Positions 20,468 to 32,237 of a DNA stretch of 64,000 nucleotides are shown piece after piece. The position numbers and the translations under genes are program-made. Numbering within the stretch: the first letter of the stretch is position 1; each line of letters starts with the position of its first letter. The notes under the pieces were generated by a model, which saw only the letters and a list, made by a program, of their open reading frames with translations, had not been told where the DNA came from and did not search any database. The stretch spans positions 808,939,123 to 809,003,122 of the forward strand of contig OY728136.1 of the NCBI GenBank assembly GCA_963277665.1, in the 5' to 3' direction. Source of the stretch: Viscum album (taxonomy: Eukaryota; Streptophyta; Magnoliopsida; Santalales; Viscaceae).

Positions 20468-20797
20468 TTATGATGTTTCTTCCACTAGTGGGTGTTCTAT
20501 AAGAAAATCTACCAAAGCCTGGAAGTTAATTAATTTTTTAGGAATGAAATATATATCAAACTGATGTTGGACAACTACCCACCATGGAAAAAAACCTCTT
20601 AATATATGATGGATGAGGATATATTTGTGTGATTTATTGAATGAGATAAAATGAAAGACACAGAGTATCAAGTAGTGCCTTAGTTTCTGAACAATAAATA
20701 TTAATGTTGGACATCGCTTACCAATATCTGAATAATGTGTCCTAGAATTGAGATGGATTTGACTAAGATAATAAATGTTTTTTTCATTCCAACTCAT
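20468..20797 (-). pseudogene. Element D RNase H remnant (longest open piece, 109 codons)
   Basis: This frame contains NEKNIYYLSQ, THYSDIGKRC, IFIVQKLRHYL, QFDIYFIPKKL and QALVDFLIEHPL, in the order and spacing of the Ty3/gypsy RNase H (xxYYLSRxL, RYSxIEKxCLAL, QKLRHYL, EFDIxYxPxKxIKGQALADFLAxHP). The last motif, linking to the second RNase H, is typical of the Tat lineage. The active-site start is missing upstream. In living elements this domain degrades the RNA of the RNA:DNA hybrid. Confidence 0.8.
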
Positions 20798-21169
20798 TTT
20801 ATGTGTGCAATGTTCTTAGTGATCTCTCTAGGTCCATCAAATATAGAATGAGTGGAGTTCCTTTAACATGTGGAGTTAGTATTGGATTCCTAATGAGATA
20901 ATTTACAAGATTGTAAAATTATTCAAGATTTTGATTGGTCAATAGATATATTACCCCCTTCTTCATCAACATGGTTAATTGAAAACACTTCCATGTAACG
21001 TTGGTCATGATACATTGAATATAGGCCATGTGAACATGAAATACACACCAATTTTTGAGGAATAATGAAGCTAAAACTATAAGGATTTCCTTGGTATTAT
21101 CTGCTCCAACTTTGATAACACAATAGTGTAAAATGAATCTGTAAAATAATCATGTTGTTACCCTGAAAT

Positions 21170-21690
21170 CAAAATTTAACAGGATCTTTTTTAGGCAATA
21201 TTGTAATAGTTTTTCGAAGATGGTCTAATGATAATCGTGGTGGTGAGAATTTTATCTGTACTTATCCTCCTAATATCTAATGTAGCATACAACAAATTTC
21301 CCTAGGAATATATTGAATATATGATAGAAGGAAAGTTGGTATGTAGTGTTGGAACTCTTCTAGCCAAAGGGAATTACCAGGTATAAAAATACAACCAAGG
21401 TCCCCCCTAACAGATGTGGTTTCCTCAACTTTTGTGGACATATGTATTTTTTTTGTATAAATAATAGCCATCCATGATCTAGAGGGATTGATAAATAGTA
21501 ATTTCATCAATATGAATAACTGTAATTGGAACCAAGAAGTCATCTTCTGGATAGTACCAGTTTAGATCAATGAAGATGATATAGAATTTATGTTTCCCAT
21601 TATTCTTTTTTTCAATGATGATGTTGACCAACCATTTCAAATATTAATCTTCCTAGATGAAGTTGTACTTGATAATTTTTTCCACTACAT
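21170..21690 (-). pseudogene. Element D reverse transcriptase remnant
   Basis: Reading from ~21,640 downward: WLVNIIIEKKNNGKHKFYI, then IDLNWYYPEDDFLVPI and IMDGY (usual WLANxVxVKKKNGxxRxCxD, DLNxACPKDDFPLPxI, MDxxxGY). After a frameshift follow VIPFG, stop, KSSNTTYQ (usual MPFGLKNAGATYQ), CYIRY in place of the catalytic CYVDD, and IFEKLLQYCLKK (usual VFxxLRxYxLKMNP). The metal-binding DD pair is lost. The match over several motifs in the right order makes the identification firm despite heavy decay. Confidence 0.8.
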
Positions 21691-21699
21691 CCTCAAAAT

Positions 21700-24470
21700 T
21701 GGATACATGAGTCTTGTGTGACCTTCTAGATGATTTTCTATATCTCTGATGATTTATAAAATATCTAAAAAGATGAGTGGAAACCTATGGTTTTAGGCCT
21801 AGTATTTATTTATAATTCTAGGAGAAAAAATCATGATAATTCTTCAGGATGGAGGTATATACCACTTACCCATTGAAATTCATGTCCATAATAATTAAAT
21901 TTTATCATGGATCTATTGTTGTATTGAGATTTATTTCATGTGTTCAGAACTAGTACTAGAAACAAGCCTATAAAATGTAAGAAGGTTATCTCCAATGAAT
22001 CCATCTACTTCATATTCCTCCTATCATTCCTCGTCAACCTCATACATTCTATCAGTGAATGTATGTGATGAATAAAACAACTCAGAGTCCATGGAAACAT
22101 TAATATTTTTAACTTTTTCAGAAAAAACTTTTATCTAACCCTGTGACAAAGATATAGATAATTTTTAACATAGGGTGGATTGAGGGAATACTCCCTTGAG
22201 ATTTCGCCATTGTCAATATATTCAACAACCTATCCTGTACTTTCATGTGCAGTTTTTGTGACTGGTATCAAAAAATTACCATAATGTTCACTTGAACATG
22301 GACCCATCCAATCAATTTGATTAGTGCTAATCACATAATTTGCACTGATCTCCATGACAAGATGATCTAGTGATATCTCTAGACCATTTAGGGCATTGAT
22401 TTGACCGCCATTTTTTATCATGGTTTGTCTCCATTACCTTTGATAGAATCCCACATAAATGTATTGGGAATCACATGATCTAAATGGGCTCTTTTCACGA
22501 TGGAATGTCCTAATTTAACCATTAATGAAATATTTGAGGGAGTGGTGGTATTATGAGGGAATTCAAACATATTGATGTAACAAAGTCCATCCCATCAAAA
22601 CTTTTAATGATATATCTTTTTTGGAAAACCATAGTTTTTTAGTTAGATATTAGAACCCCAAATTGAACTATGTTACTGATTTTTTTGAGAGGATTTTTTA
22701 ACTATTTTCATGAACATATATCATTAGAGTGGTGTAGTAAAAGTGTAAATAATTTCAACCTAATAGATAAAGAATTCAGAAAAAAAATTAGTTCGACCCA
22801 AATCCCTTTTCAATGATGGATCATCAGAAAAAAACTTCATTTATTCTGTCAGATACATATAGCGGTCTGAAGTGTCCTTGTGTCCTGAAATATTTTTCTT
22901 GTTTTTTGAAATAGTTAATTGTGTGCAATTATATAAGATCTTTCTCTACATGATATACTTCTATAGAATCAAGATCAACATCCAATGTTCTTGGTATTGA
23001 AAAATCATGTAGGAGTGATTCCTAATGGACTTTTGATAGACCCAAAGTTGATAGGAATGAAAACATGTTTATAACTAGGCCTGAGTACATTAAAATTCCA
23101 TGCTTTCGAAAAGAAGTAATGTTCTTCCATGAATGAGTAATCTCTTTTTCATTAAATTTAGTAATATAATAACATGATGTAGGCATATCTACCCTTGGTA
23201 TAGGAGTTGATTTTACTTTTTTTTTATGGTTTAGGTCGACAAGGGATTCCTGCATACCAAGGGTGATTGAGAGGCAAAATATCATCTAGTTTATATTATA
23301 TAATGATGAATTAACGGAATACATTGATTTTTTAGTGGATGATTCACTCTCTTTTTGGGATCAATGTATGTATATCTAATGTGATTTTGTTAGATATGTT
23401 TTGATAAGGTATATGGCCAAAGTACTGACTTTTGGCATGACCATGTATTCCCTTACATCAATATATATGAATCCCTCTTCCCATAATTCCCCCAATCATA
23501 TGTATTGAATTCATGTTCACCATCACACTCATAATATGATAATAGATTCATTATTTGGATAACTTAGCTGGAACTATTGATCAACTCCTTGTCTGATGTG
23601 ACCTCTTTCTTGTTGGTTGATTCTTACAGTATAGTTTGGTTAGGTCCCCAAGGATTCTAGGACTATAGGAATGATGTATGATAATGTCATGTCAAAATTT
23701 AAACTCAAACATGATCACATAACTAATTTTTAAACTTATTTTTATGTCCATAACACTTCTTGGGAGACTGTATTTGTGATTATTGTGGTGTTTATAGAGT
23801 CGGTTGTGTCATAGTGAAAGAATTCAAGGGAATAGTCATCTCATTCAATTGTTCTCGGAGGATGGAATGAGTCAGGTTTGTTATATTTTGTACCATCTAG
23901 TCACTAGAATCATATGTACCATTTTTTTAACATCCTATAATTTATTCTCTTCCTTTGAATTGGTAGACAAAATGCATGCTAATTCTGTAGGTGTCTTTCC
24001 TAGCATCACATGCTTAGAGTCCACCATCGTCCACATGATGTAAATTAAAACAAATAATTCCTATATTTTCTCCAATGGTTCATAGAAGGTGGAATAGAAT
24101 AGGATATGTTCATATCCATCCTTTTTATCTTCAGGAATATTGGAATATTGATCATGTGGTTCTCCAATAATGAGATTAAGTAGCAATGGACATGGTCACA
24201 TCGAAGAGAATTAATTTTTTTTTGTATCTCCTAAATTTTGTTTGTCGATAATCCCGATAAAGAATTCATTTTTGTTAATGGCATGTAATGGGTACCACAT
24301 CATATGGTGAAGAATTTGTATCTATAGTGGGTAAATGTTCCTACTTATGTGTATATGTTTAAACCAATTTCTTCCCCATTTTCCTTCCCTGAGATGATTG
24401 AAAAACATAGTACATAGACGTGGATCATTTGATGGTGTCATACAATATTTTATAAATCATTTCATTACTG
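21700..24470 (-). other. Element D: unresolved region between RT and capsid
   Basis: By position this should hold protease and the C-terminal part of Gag. Minus-strand frames at 22,230-22,421 (63 codons) and 23,022-23,285 (87 codons) are open but show no motif I can defend; no DTG/DSG protease site was found. Confidence 0.5.
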
Positions 24471-24479
24471 TGAAAACCT

Positions 24480-24930
24480 ATTTCGTATTTAACATTGATG
24501 TGTGTTGTGTGGAATTCATCTCGAAGATTCTCTAAATCAATAGAAAACATGGATTATTGAGGTAGATTCGTTTTTAAGGAGTACTTCAAACAATTCCACC
24601 ATAAAAGGAAATATGAGACCTTCAAATTCTCCCATTAGTTTCATTTTGAGTGGTCGTGGACTGTTTTCTTTTATAATGTCGATCTGAATTTGAAGAGAAA
24701 CATTCAATGAACAGTTTCCCAACATATAATTGGAAAATCCTATAAATTATTGTACCATAAAAAGGATGGTATCTATAGTTATTTTATGAAGAAAATAGGT
24801 CTTCATGCCTCATTTGGACCATGGGTTCCCTCCATGGAATCACAATGGTAGATGAAATGTTTTAGATGATGATATGGGTCCCCAAAGCTATTAAAAATCT
24901 AGAAATTATGGTTCTCAATATTTCATCAAG
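24480..24930 (-). pseudogene. Element D Gag capsid remnant
   Basis: The minus strand reads GDPYHHLKHFIYHC, then EGTHGPNEA, PSFLWYNNL and, in the open frame 24,537-24,725, GEFEGLIFPFMVELFEVL. This follows the plant Ty3/gypsy capsid layout (DGTTDPxxHLxxFxxxM, MCRxFPxxLxGxAxxWYxxL, ESLxxFLxRFxxx). Stops and shifts interrupt it. It lies ~2.8 kb upstream of RT, as expected for a Tat element. Confidence 0.65.
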
Positions 24931-25691
24931 AAGTAGGATAAATTAATACAAGATACACATTTATATATATCTGTATTGGTTCATGGTGATTTAATATAGC
25001 TTCTGAATGAGCCATTTGTGACTCAATAGTGTTGATGAGCCCTTGGTTAATGTCTGACTAAGTAGGAGAATGAATACAAGAAGTAGTATGATAGGTCAAC
25101 TATGGGGAACAAGCTCATATCTCATGTTGGTAACCTATAGGTTAATTCATGTTAGGATACATTTTTCCTTGTTCTGGTTTGTTACCAAACTCCAGGAACA
25201 CTAGATCTTGTGTTTTGGATTCCATGTATTTTGGATGTTGTTACCACACATTTAATGGATGTTCTAGATCTATTTCAATCACTGTGATGAGCTATCTCTA
25301 TTGAGCTATTCCTGTTGGTAGTGTAAGTTAAGGATCTGATTATATAGAATATCAAGTATGAGCTCTTCCTCAGAGTGTTTCTATATTGAGTCTTCTCAAT
25401 TATTTCATCTCATCCTAGTTCTAATAAAATCATTCTTATAGTGTAATCAGCCAAACCATTTTAAAGAATTGGTGAGGCACATTCGTATATTTTCCCTTTT
25501 CATAGATGGGTGTTATTTAAGGAATTAATGGTGGGGGTATTTTAGAGAATTCCATAATTTAGAGACACTATGGTTCTTAAAATAGATAACACCTTAAATT
25601 TATTCATTGTATAGTAAATTATAATCCAAAATATCCTCCTCTATATTATAAATGTTTGCATATTTTGTTTGTAGGATCTTTAATTGTGGTG
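24931..25691 (-). other. Element D: upstream gag side, no motif
   Basis: About 760 bp between the capsid remnant and element C. No recognisable motif or regulatory signal. It is expected to hold the Gag N-terminus. Confidence 0.4.
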
Positions 25692-26998
25692 TTTTTCACG
25701 ACACGACCCTACCCGGGCTTGAGTCGCAACTACCCCAAGCATGCCTCCATAGGCCAGGGGCTAGAGACAAGCTCCGAAGGATAAAAAACTCGGGGAGGCA
25801 TTCGCCTGAGTACCTGTACACACACACGCATCCCACTCGATGCAGAAGTGCAGATTAAAAGGAAAGGTAAAGTACTAACTGTTATAAACAACCACAAAAC
25901 TGAATCAACCTCTAAACAGTACAAAGTAAAAGCTGAAGGTAAACTGAAAAGAAAAAGGGGAAAACACGCTCCCAACCAGAAAAGTACCACAACCCAGAAA
26001 CAATTAATAAAAAGTAAACAGATGGGATAGTCCCACACCTGGAACCCAACTATAACCACCGCACATGGTCCAAGCTCCCGAACTCATAAGCTCCACAGAA
26101 GTCACGACCAAACTGTCCATCGTCAGCAAGGGCACACCAAGTGCAGGAAAATCCCAAGCATGGGTGAGTATAAAAATACTCAGTAGGATAACTCGAAGGC
26201 TCGAGGGAGAAATAAATGAGGTACTGAAGAGGTGAGCAGTAGATCGAACAAGGAAAAGTAAAGGAGTAAAACTGAGAGTGCAGTAAAGAGTACAGTAGAG
26301 TATCAGCACAACCCAACAAGAGAAAGTAAGTAGACTCATACAAACACAATGAGCTAGAAACGGTGAGAAGATGAAACTTCTCTTCGAGTCTTCGCTACCT
26401 ATAGTAGGAGAGTAGAATCATCCAACCATTAGAAGTTAGACACAGAAAGCACGTGGCATACCCCGCATGTCTTCGCCTCTCCTGTAAGGAGACTAACCAA
26501 ATCCAAGGAGTGGGTACTGGAAAAAGGTTTATACATATCCATATGCTCAATCAAGAAACCCGAACAGGATAGCAAGGGGATCTCCATCTCGTAGCTCATC
26601 CCAAGAATGTGAGTAGCCAACATACCCAGAAGTAAACACCAACAATGCCTAGTATCCATACATATACCCCGAACTGCAAGTCAAGGGGCTCAAATCACCG
26701 CATATTGATACTATCCATTTTGGGTGGCACTGACACGCCCACACAGTTTTAGGTTGCGTCAGAAGGATGTGTCTCGGTGGGGAAAGTGCCCCTCTTACTT
26801 GAGTGCTCTTGGGAAAGTCAAACCACACCTCCTCACTGCCACACGGTCGAGAGGTCTTCTCAAAGTTGACGGGTTCCCACTGCTCAATCCCGCGAAAGGG
26901 TAATCTGCTAGTGGGAGACCCAGAAAAAGTCATCTACGGGTCCCAATGCCCAGCCCTGTGATAGGGTGATCCACTGGAGGGAGGCACAGAACCGCTCT

Positions 26999-27138
26999 GG
27001 CTATCCCTGCAGGATGGTACCCCACTGGCCATCCCTGTTGGATGGTACCGCACTGGCCATACCTGGTGGATGGTATACCACTAGTCATCCATGCTGGATG
27101 GTACCGCAATGGCCATCCCGGCTGGATGGTACCTCACA
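26999..27138 (-). repeat. Five 28-bp hairpin-forming tandem units (element C 3' LTR)
   Basis: Units start at 26,999, 27,027, 27,055, 27,083 and 27,111. The plus-strand consensus GGCCATCCCTGNTGGATGGT + ACCGCACT holds the inverted pair CCATCC/GGATGG with a 5-nt loop. The same five units occur in the other LTR. Confidence 0.9.
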
Positions 27139-29781
27139 GCTAACCATAACACGTAGTGGGAAACACATCACGATAGATTGCGGAATGAAGATATGATCTT
27201 GATACACAGCTAGGGAGTCTGTGCCCAGGGCTAACTGGGGGCTCTATACCATTCTGGAAACAACCTCCTGGGTAGAGGATCAGTGGCCGCGTAATGTGTT
27301 GGTCACACCGATACCCAAATAACCCTACCAGGTAACACAAAGAGACGTGAGGATCTTCCCGGGCCTCTTGGGGAGATACATGATGCAATCCTCTAAGTCT
27401 ACTGTTGAAGTGGACTGAGAAAACTCACTCCAGAAATTGGGAGCACACCCACACTATACGAATGCACGTAGCCGTAAACGATGTCGCAGTCTGATGAAAG
27501 GGACACAATGCTGAAAACCCCCTCAGCTGAAAGAATAGGGGAACAAAAACAACTCTTCCAGTCAAACCATTGAGATCAGAACTAGGGGGAAACCCACTCA
27601 ACCCTTTTGGACGAAACCATCGAGAATAGAAGGACCCTCTACGTCACGAGAGGTCAAAGGTACGTAGAGTAGAACACGACACACATATGGGGCCCACATG
27701 ATGTGTGGCCCAAAATCATCTCCAAACCAAGCACACAAACGTTCTAAGGTACAGACTAAAACATGTACCTACAAGAATTCCTATATACTCCCAGAGTATA
27801 CCACGTTGCCAGCCCAAGGATATTGTGCACACGACACCCAATGTCAACGCAAAAAGTCTTAAACATAACTTCGCGAACCTACTTACTCCAAGGCCCTAGC
27901 ATGGCCAACCACATCTCTTTAAGAATCAAATTCACTCACATGGGAGTGAACACAATCACACTCCTAGGGTTCACTTCTAAACACAGCAAGAAGAACCGCC
28001 ACCGGAGTACCTTTCATTCTTCCCCATTTAATAAGATCACATAAGTGGCTCCACTCATGTAAGCTGATTACCCCATTATAATCTTCACAGAAAAACATGT
28101 GAGATAGACTACTTACTCTCCTCCAATGGATATTCAAATAAAAAGTCTCCAACACCACTTTATTCTCGAACATCGTCTCGTGATCTCGAGCCTCAGCCTC
28201 AAAAACAGTTGGGCGTGTCGCACCTTTTTGATATCCTCAGAGAGACACGTAAAATTGACTACTTACTTGCGTGGAATAGATGTCCGGAGAAAAAGATGCA
28301 TTTCATCGTACCACACACGATCGGTGCTTCGTGGGACCCGCATCTCAGTATCGAAGCGCAACGAACGGATCGCACATTTACAATCCTCTCGAAAAAGTGC
28401 ACAAGATTGACTATCCAATTGTCTGAAATGGCCACCCGGTGGTAAAGATATAATTCACCGCCAACTCCCAAAACAACCCTCATGCGGCCCACACCATCCT
28501 GCTGAATTAAAGCAGACAGATTGTGCCATTGAAATGCCTTTGGAAAAACACCCAGAATCGACTACTTGCACACCCCGAACGAACATCTGATAAAAAAGAT
28601 GTAAAACACTGCACGCAGTTTAAAAGGTGGGCTGTGGGGTCCACACCTCAACTCTGGCTTCAACGCCTGAAACCACCCTGGAAAGCTCTACCTCGGTGCC
28701 AGGGTCCCAAATCCGCTGACGATGCTTAAATTGGACATCGGATGTGTCCACGCCGTCCAAAACAAGAACTCCTGGAAAAACGCCAATCCACATAACGTAC
28801 GTGTCGAGCCACCAAGGCTCTCATCCCGGGAATTAAAAATCCCCGAGACCATCTCAAAAATTTCATCTCGACACCAGGAATGCATCGCCACAAATGGCAT
28901 GAAAATCTGATACCCGGTCTGCGTTCTAGAGGCTTTTTAATTTTTAATGGATCGAAACAGGCGGGTCGGGCCGGTTCGGTCGGCCCACCCTGTGCCTGAT
29001 CCGGCGGTCCGCGGTTCACTGCATGGACCACCCCACTTCACCCGGTCTGGCAGAGCTAGTCCGGCTCTCCTCCCACGGGACCCGCGAGACGCCGGTCCCT
29101 GTCCACCGGCCGGGGTTGCTGACCCCGGTCATTCGCATCAACTCGGCCGGCTTTGCCGGCCAGCCTTCCCCTCGCCCGCCTGACGAGGGTGGTCCCACGC
29201 GATCGTCCGTCGTCCGTAGCCGCTCACGCCGACAGCCACCGCTCGCCAGGCCGCCTCCCGCAGCCACTTTCCCACACGCTGTCGCCATGCCTCTGTCGGA
29301 GGGAGGCCGTGCTACCACTTGGGAAGGGACACACCGCCGCGCCAATAGCCTGAAGTCGCGGCCACCGCCGCCGCTGAAGCCGGACCACCGCACGCCGCCA
29401 CCGGAGCTTCTCCCTGCCGCCAAAAAACTACATTTTGACAAGAAAACTTCCCCAGGCCACCCGAGGATCCTCAGAACTCAGATGTTCGATCAGAAAAATG
29501 TGTTGCGAAGCTCAAATCATCCTCTTCGCAACCACATCCTTTGGTCAACCATCCAATAGCATAATGACACAATATTTTCAATTGAAAGAGGGGTTCGGGT
29601 TTTAAAACTCAAAACGAACACCGACTACCTTCGAGGACATAGTCCAGAGCTTCACCGCACGTGCTGCTACCGCACCCGCCGCTCGATGCTGCCTTGATCG
29701 GAGGAGGGAGGTGGAGGGGGATGGAAGTTCTTGGGTGAGAGGGGGGGTTTCGCTAGGGGAGAAGGAGGGTAAGAAGGAGTG

Positions 29782-29789
29782 TTTAAATA
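29782..29789 (-). promoter_or_regulatory. Element C 3' LTR TATA-like box
   Basis: Minus-strand TATTTAAA is followed by a strongly pyrimidine-rich leader (CTCCTTCTTACCCTCC), the same arrangement as in A and B. It is conserved at 36,322-36,329. A splice-donor-like AAG|GTAGTC lies ~155 nt downstream. Confidence 0.55.
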
Positions 29790-30386
29790 AAAATATTATC
29801 CCTTTTAATTAAAAAAGAACTCAACCCACTTTAAATCCATGTCTGAAACCCTAGACGCGGTCAGAGTTTGGTCGCGCCTTGGGTAAACACCACGTCTGGA
29901 GCACAACGGTGGTCTTGAAATTTTAATCTGAGGCCCCATTCAAAATTTATAAAATTTAACGACCGAGGCCGCTAAATTACGAAAACGCCCCCAGTGAAGG
30001 CCCGCGCTCGTGAAAATTACACCCCTCGTAGGGTAAACGGTATGTTCCGGACTCAACGGTGTCATCGATTTTCTAATCTGAGCAACTGTTTAAGAGATAC
30101 TTGAGTTTAACCATTAAAGGAATAAATTAATTACTTTATTTATCTGTTTAATGTTCCGTTAACGGGCGTGGGGTCCCAACGTCCCGTGCCGAGATGTTCT
30201 ATGTCGTTCCTAGGGTAAAAACCCCATTTCAGACCCATACATACTCTCAGATTTTGGATCTGAATTATCGTTTAGGAGTTATTCCATTTATTTTGCGTGC
30301 CTAGTGTGAACACACTGAAAATTTAATTTCGGCCACACCGGGCCTCAGAATCGCACACCGATGAAGTGCATAAGAGCACGCACACA

Positions 30387-30835
30387 TCTCCTTAGTTTAA
30401 CCACGCGGGAGACATCGTGCACCCACTCCCGACCTTGGGGTTAGGGAAAGGTGGTAGGGAACCCCGTCATCCCTTCGGACGGTCTCAAACGGCCCGAAGG
30501 CCCTCAGGGGTAGCTCACCTCCCCGGCCAAACCCCTAAGTCGTACACCGTGACTGGAATCACCGTTTGAACCTTGGACAAAGACCGGTGATTCCCTCCGT
30601 TAGAATATCCACGTGGTGAAACACCCAAGGATATCTGGTCACACCAGATTTCACAGTAGATGTCCCATGACCCAGACTCTCTTACATGCTCAAAAGGTGA
30701 AGGAGTCTCCACCAATGACTAAAGATAAAGGTTCCACGCCTTCTATTCCACTAACACAGTGTTACACCGACGCCACATGTCACCCGGGTAACAACTCAAG
30801 CAAGGAGCAGGGAGAAAATCATTTCTCACACTGAG
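30387..30835 (-). other. Element C internal region downstream of gag
   Basis: Between the gag remnant and the 3' LTR. Just after the gag frame stop, minus-strand TTTGACTCAGTG could be the start of a protease active site (DSG) out of frame; nothing further of pol follows. A 66-codon minus frame (30,515-30,715) is not recognised. Confidence 0.5.
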
Positions 30836-31919
30836 TCAAACAATTATACAGCAAAAATTAGAAGAGCTATAGAGTGTACCTCTTATCACCTCATGCTCTG
30901 CAGGATCGTGGACATCTAAAGCTCGTGACGGTCCCTGTCATAGTGGTGCACCCGCTGCCTGCCCGATATTCTCAGTGTGCCTGGTCGGGCAGTCCTATGT
31001 CAAGTGACCACGCCCATCGCAAGAATAGCACTGGTTCTCTCTGGGCTGCACTGGTGCCCTCTGGTTCCACTATGGTGTATAACCACACCCCTGAGTCCAG
31101 TTATCAGAAAGCCACCAAAGTCGAGGTTCTGTCGGCCGATGCCTACTAGATGCGACAGACGTCTCGACTCTATCATGCCCATTTCCACCGCCAACTGCAA
31201 AGCGTAGAAGGAAACTCTCTATCACAAACACCTATTCTAAGTCCCCGGTATAAGTGGGAATTCCCAAGGGTACTTTGATAGCATGAATCTCTCTGCGGAG
31301 AACCTTCTCAAACTTCCGCGCTCGGAAGCTTTTTTCATTGACCAAGTCCGGGTAAAAACAGGCATAGCCTGTGAAACTACTCGCATACTCAGTCAATATC
31401 ATACCCCCCTACTAAAACTGTAGGAGCTCTTGGATCTGAAAGGAGTGTAAAAAGGCTGGGTAAAACTCCTCACAAAAATAGCAGCTAAAATTCATCCCAC
31501 ATAAGCGACGACTCATCGAGTAACTGAGTCACCAGACTCTACCAATGCCCCGCTGCTCCGCGGAAATGGTTGGCGGCCAAAGACACCATCAGATCTTCTA
31601 GTGTCTGTGCAAGCCTGAAGAGGCCAACCACTGTATCTATCCAAACCTTTGATGCCTGAGGGTATGGCTCACCACTGAACCTCAACGATCTCTGCCGCTG
31701 GAACTCATGGAGAGCGCTCAACCTGCGCTCAAGCTCAGTCTGCTCTGCTGAAGCTGTCTGCTTCTCACCAGGTGGGGGTGTTGCTATCTGCCCACCCAGA
31801 GAAAGGGACTCGCATGATGGGTCCTGGACTAAGGCCTCATAGCTCACATGGTCATCATCACGATCGAAAGCTATAATTCTACATGGCTGTCTTCGCAGAG
31901 ACATCCTGAATATTATCAA
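30836..31919 (-). pseudogene. Element C gag remnant (capsid plus one zinc knuckle)
   Basis: The frame opens at 31,919 (or the ATG at 31,904, next to a CAG|G acceptor-like site) and is open for 126 codons to a TAG at 31,539. The end of this piece, RFSGEPYPQASKVWID, then DLMVSLAANHFRGAAGHW, fits the Ty3/gypsy capsid signature (FxGxxDPxxAxxWL, then VxLAxxxLxGxAxxWW). The second W of the WW pair has become the stop. After a further stop and one frameshift it continues with LTEYASSFTGYACF, ARKFEKVLRREIHAI and PTYTGDLE, all typical of chromovirus capsid. A knuckle CYSCDGRGHLT-stop-DC (near 31,020) follows, and the frame ends at 30,836. It is dead through several stops but covers nearly a whole Gag. 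Confidence 0.8.
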
Positions 31920-32221
31920 GGAGTGTCGCGATCAGATAAGCATATATGTATATATCAGTAACAACCAATGGGAGCTGAATCAAGAAGGAAAATCAAAGAC
32001 TCAATCCTATGTGATTCACAAAACAATTCCCTACAATGTGTTTCTCAGCATACCAAGTCAATAAGCGGGTTATTAGGGTCCTGGTGAATGGATACGTCGG
32101 CCGCCACACCATCACTGGACTCTCTGGCCTGAAAGCCGCCCTCGAGACACATTGATATTGTTTCCCTAAATCCCAACCAATTTCTTTTTAGGGACGTCTG
32201 AACAATGTACCAAGGAACGAA

Positions 32222-32237
32222 CCACCTTTGATACCAC
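32222..32237 (-). other. Element C primer binding site (Met tRNA type)
   Basis: Minus-strand GTGGTATCAAAGGTGG directly follows the end of the 5' LTR. TGGTATCA matches the initiator Met tRNA complement. Confidence 0.75.

Larger units (their letters stand above)
18875..25691 (-). mobile_element. Element D: decayed Tat-lineage Ty3/gypsy gag-pol
   Basis: Reading the minus strand from 25,691 down, capsid, RT, RNase H, a second (archaeal-type) RNase H and integrase follow in the order known for plant Tat-lineage elements (Tat, Ogre and Retand groups). All are broken by many stops and a few frameshifts. The 3' end is cut off by element A at 18,874 and the 5' side by element C at 25,692. Many stops fit C-to-T or G-to-A change at former CG or CHG sites, as expected for old methylated copies. 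It is the only pol-bearing element visible in the window. Confidence 0.85.
25692..30386 (-). repeat. Element C 3' LTR
   Basis: Aligned with 32,238-36,942. The low-coordinate edge is set where both copies share TTTTTCAYGAC. The high-coordinate edge is set at a TGTG start following the purine tract (minus AAGGAGATG at 30,385-30,393); it is uncertain by some tens of bases because the two LTRs diverge after ~30,372. It contains a five-unit 28-bp array (26,999-27,138), a GC-rich stretch (about 28,930-29,430) and a TATA-like box (29,782). Confidence 0.8.

Noticed and set aside
26966..27196. 76-codon plus frame with repeated peptide units
   Set aside because: The repetition comes from the 28-bp minisatellite read through in frame; transcription of this LTR is on the other strand.
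29016..29559. Overlapping open frames of 178 (plus) and 141 (minus) codons in the element C LTR
   Set aside because: They lie in the GC-rich LTR stretch where stops are rare in any frame, have low-complexity proline/arginine/glycine composition, and are not preserved in the other LTR copy.
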